From: Flaviramulus_B aquimarinus
GTDB taxonomy: Bacteria > Bacteroidota > Bacteroidia > Flavobacteriales > Flavobacteriaceae
DNA: 8,661 nucleotides
NCBI RefSeq assembly: GCF_039543205.1
Contig: NZ_BAABJH010000003.1
Coordinates: 1-8,661 of the forward strand
Direction of reading: 5' to 3'
Every line of letters starts with the position of its first letter. Within the stretch, counting starts at the first letter, position 1. A model generated the notes under the pieces. The model made no database searches and was not told where the DNA came from. It worked only from the letters and a program-made list of their open reading frames with translations. Below, in pieces: positions 8,001 to 8,661 of this stretch. Position numbers and translations under genes: made by a program.

Positions 8001-8661
8001 NNNNNNNNNNNNNNNNNNNNNNNNNNNNNNNNNNNNNNNNNNNNNNNNNNNNNTGACTTTACAGTTACAGCACCTATAGACATTACATACACGGCACCAG
8101 CCGATGATAGCTCCAATGCTTGCGATTATGCAACACAGAGCGATCTGGACACCGCATTCAGCAATTGGGTAACGGCACAGACCGCTGCATTCAACATTGC
8201 AAACGGATGTACTCCGGTACTAACTGATAACAGTGCTACTGCATCTGCTCCTGTACTTTGTGATGGCGGTTCGGTTACCGTTACATGGACCATTACGGAC
8301 CTGTGTGAGACCATTACCGAAACAGCTGACTTTACAGTTACAGCACCTATAGACATTACATACACGGCACCAGCTGATGATAGCTCAAATGCTTGCGATT
8401 ATGCAACANNNNNNNNNNNNNNNNNNNNNNNNNNNNNNNNNNNNNNNNNNNNNNNNNNNNNNNNNNNNNNNNNNNNNNGGCGGTTCGGTTACCGTTACAT
8501 GGACCATTACGGACCTATGTGAGACCATTACCGAAACAGCTGACTTTACAGTTACAGCACCTATAGACATTACATACACGGCACCAGCTGATGATAGCTC
8601 CAATGCTTGCGATTATGCAACACAGGGCGATCTGGACACCGCATTCAGCAATTGGGTAACG
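5054..8661 (+). CDS. Giant repetitive surface protein (HYR-like and 91-aa tandem repeats), N-terminal part; 3' partial, interrupted by two assembly gaps
   Basis: The start gives a good signal peptide (LILVAFLIISAYSHAQ, cut at about residue 28). Residues 29-392 form a large N-terminal domain (KKVLLYWAASDQEPD, SGGWQIVFVYESPD, YDGYAHIVSNG, VVGALEGDRG) resembling the head of DUF11-bearing surface proteins. Residues 393-555 look like a DUF11/CARDB-type region (GAEFNVENKGNDNAQNL). Next are one divergent HYR-like module (about 556-638, TFTDACG), two modules of about 90 aa opening with D-x-TAPII (639-727 and 728-817), and from residue 818 the 91-aa array. The TGA at 8054-8056 directly follows the first N run and is out of the true frame: GCT-GAC-TTT of the repeat shifted by a mis-sized gap. 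After the gaps the frame continues at 8055-8408 and 8479-8661 with no stop. By analogy with the gene at the left edge, a type IX sorting domain is expected beyond the window. Role: probably a stalk-like adhesin (inferred). It is no match to a protein I can name. Confidence 0.9.
6968..7504 (+). repeat. Two diverged tandem modules of about 90 aa (267 and 270 bp)
   Basis: Unit A (6968-7234) and unit B (7235-7504) share the frame D-x-TAPII(T/S)G, T-x-x-GC-x-AAD, AVTTVAELEA, DANL-VTSSDS, TCP, RTYT(V/I)TD. They are clearly related at protein level but have many base differences, so the duplication is older than the array that follows. Each keeps paired Cys positions. They are extracellular Ig/HYR-like modules by resemblance. 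Confidence 0.85.
7938..8053. other. Assembly gap 1 (116 N) inside repeat unit 2
   Basis: Aligning flanks to unit 1, sequence stops at unit offset 159 and resumes at offset 254, so 94 bases (or 94 plus a multiple of 273) are missing. The drawn 116 N is 22 too many. This moves the downstream frame by one base and makes a false TGA stop at 8054-8056. Confidence 0.95.
8409..8478. other. Assembly gap 2 (70 N) inside repeat unit 4
   Basis: Flanks correspond to unit offsets 62 and 192, so 129 bases (or 129 plus a multiple of 273) are missing. The drawn 70 N is 59 too few, again changing the frame. The number of repeats hidden here cannot be told from this sequence. Confidence 0.95.

Larger units (their letters stand above)
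7505..8661 (+). repeat. Near-identical 273-bp (91-aa) tandem repeat array, continuing past the window
   Basis: Unit starts, taken at the CCTATAGAC codons, are 7505, 7778, 8073, 8346 and 8560. Intact spacings are exactly 273 bp (7505 to 7778, 8073 to 8346); the other two contain N. Only scattered changes separate units: SSNTC or SSNAC, TQGDL or TQSDL, AFNNW or AFSNW, VAA or VTA, plus silent changes. A hand count of unit 1 gives 131 G+C of 273 (48%). Unit 1 has 10 Asp, 2 Glu, 4 Cys and no Lys, Arg, His or Met. The last unit is cut by the window edge. This is a recent expansion inside the giant surface-protein gene. Confidence 0.97.

Noticed and set aside
8054..8056. TGA that would end the giant protein at about 1000 aa
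   Set aside because: It lies at the first bases after the N run, and belongs to GCT-GAC-TTT of the repeat in another phase. The gap length, not the gene, causes it.
6712..8603. Minus-strand open frames of 60-145 aa across the repeat region
   Set aside because: They are Val/Ser/Ala-rich mirrors of the plus-strand Thr/Asp/Ala codons, repeat with the same 273-bp period, and have no independent coding signal.
7505..8661. CRISPR array or other non-coding tandem repeat
   Set aside because: Units are 273 bp, directly adjoining, without unique spacers, and stay in frame as protein repeats.

Overview
The window looks like a piece of a Flavobacteriaceae (Bacteroidota) chromosome. The evidence is AT-rich DNA, start codons without a Shine-Dalgarno sequence, and proteins of the type IX secretion / gliding-motility world: a C-terminal type B sorting domain, a PorP/SprF membrane protein and a PorE-like OmpA protein. 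The genus cannot be told from the sequence. All supported genes lie on the + strand.

Region 1 (1-3984) is the end of a cell-surface cassette. First comes the C-terminal part of a large secreted protein. It is cut by the left window edge; its HYR-like Ig modules are followed by a gliding-motility-associated C-terminal sorting domain. After 15 nt comes a PorP/SprF-family outer-membrane protein, and after 11 nt a TPR / beta-propeller / carboxypeptidase-regulatory-like / OmpA protein with the domain order of PorE. The spacing implies one transcript, closed by a clear intrinsic terminator at about 4000-4033. The likely logic is a type IX substrate, its dedicated outer-membrane partner, and a peptidoglycan anchor.

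Region 2 (4034-4521) is a non-coding AT-rich stretch with two small perfect inverted repeats and only a weak promoter-like match.

Region 3 (4522-8661) begins a second cassette. It holds a 159-aa exported protein of unknown function and, 52 nt later, the N-terminal part of a giant surface protein that runs off the right edge. That protein has a signal peptide, a large N-terminal domain, a DUF11-like region, one divergent HYR-like module, two modules of about 90 aa, and then a nearly identical 91-aa (273-bp) tandem array. The array is about 48% GC in an AT-rich neighbourhood, carries four cysteines per unit, and has no Lys, Arg or His at all.

Two runs of N (7938-8053 and 8409-8478) interrupt the array. 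Neither has a length compatible with the 273-bp period. The reading frame therefore appears to change at each gap, and an apparent TGA stop appears at 8054-8056. These are assembly artefacts: the gene should be read as one open frame through the right edge, with an unknown true repeat number.
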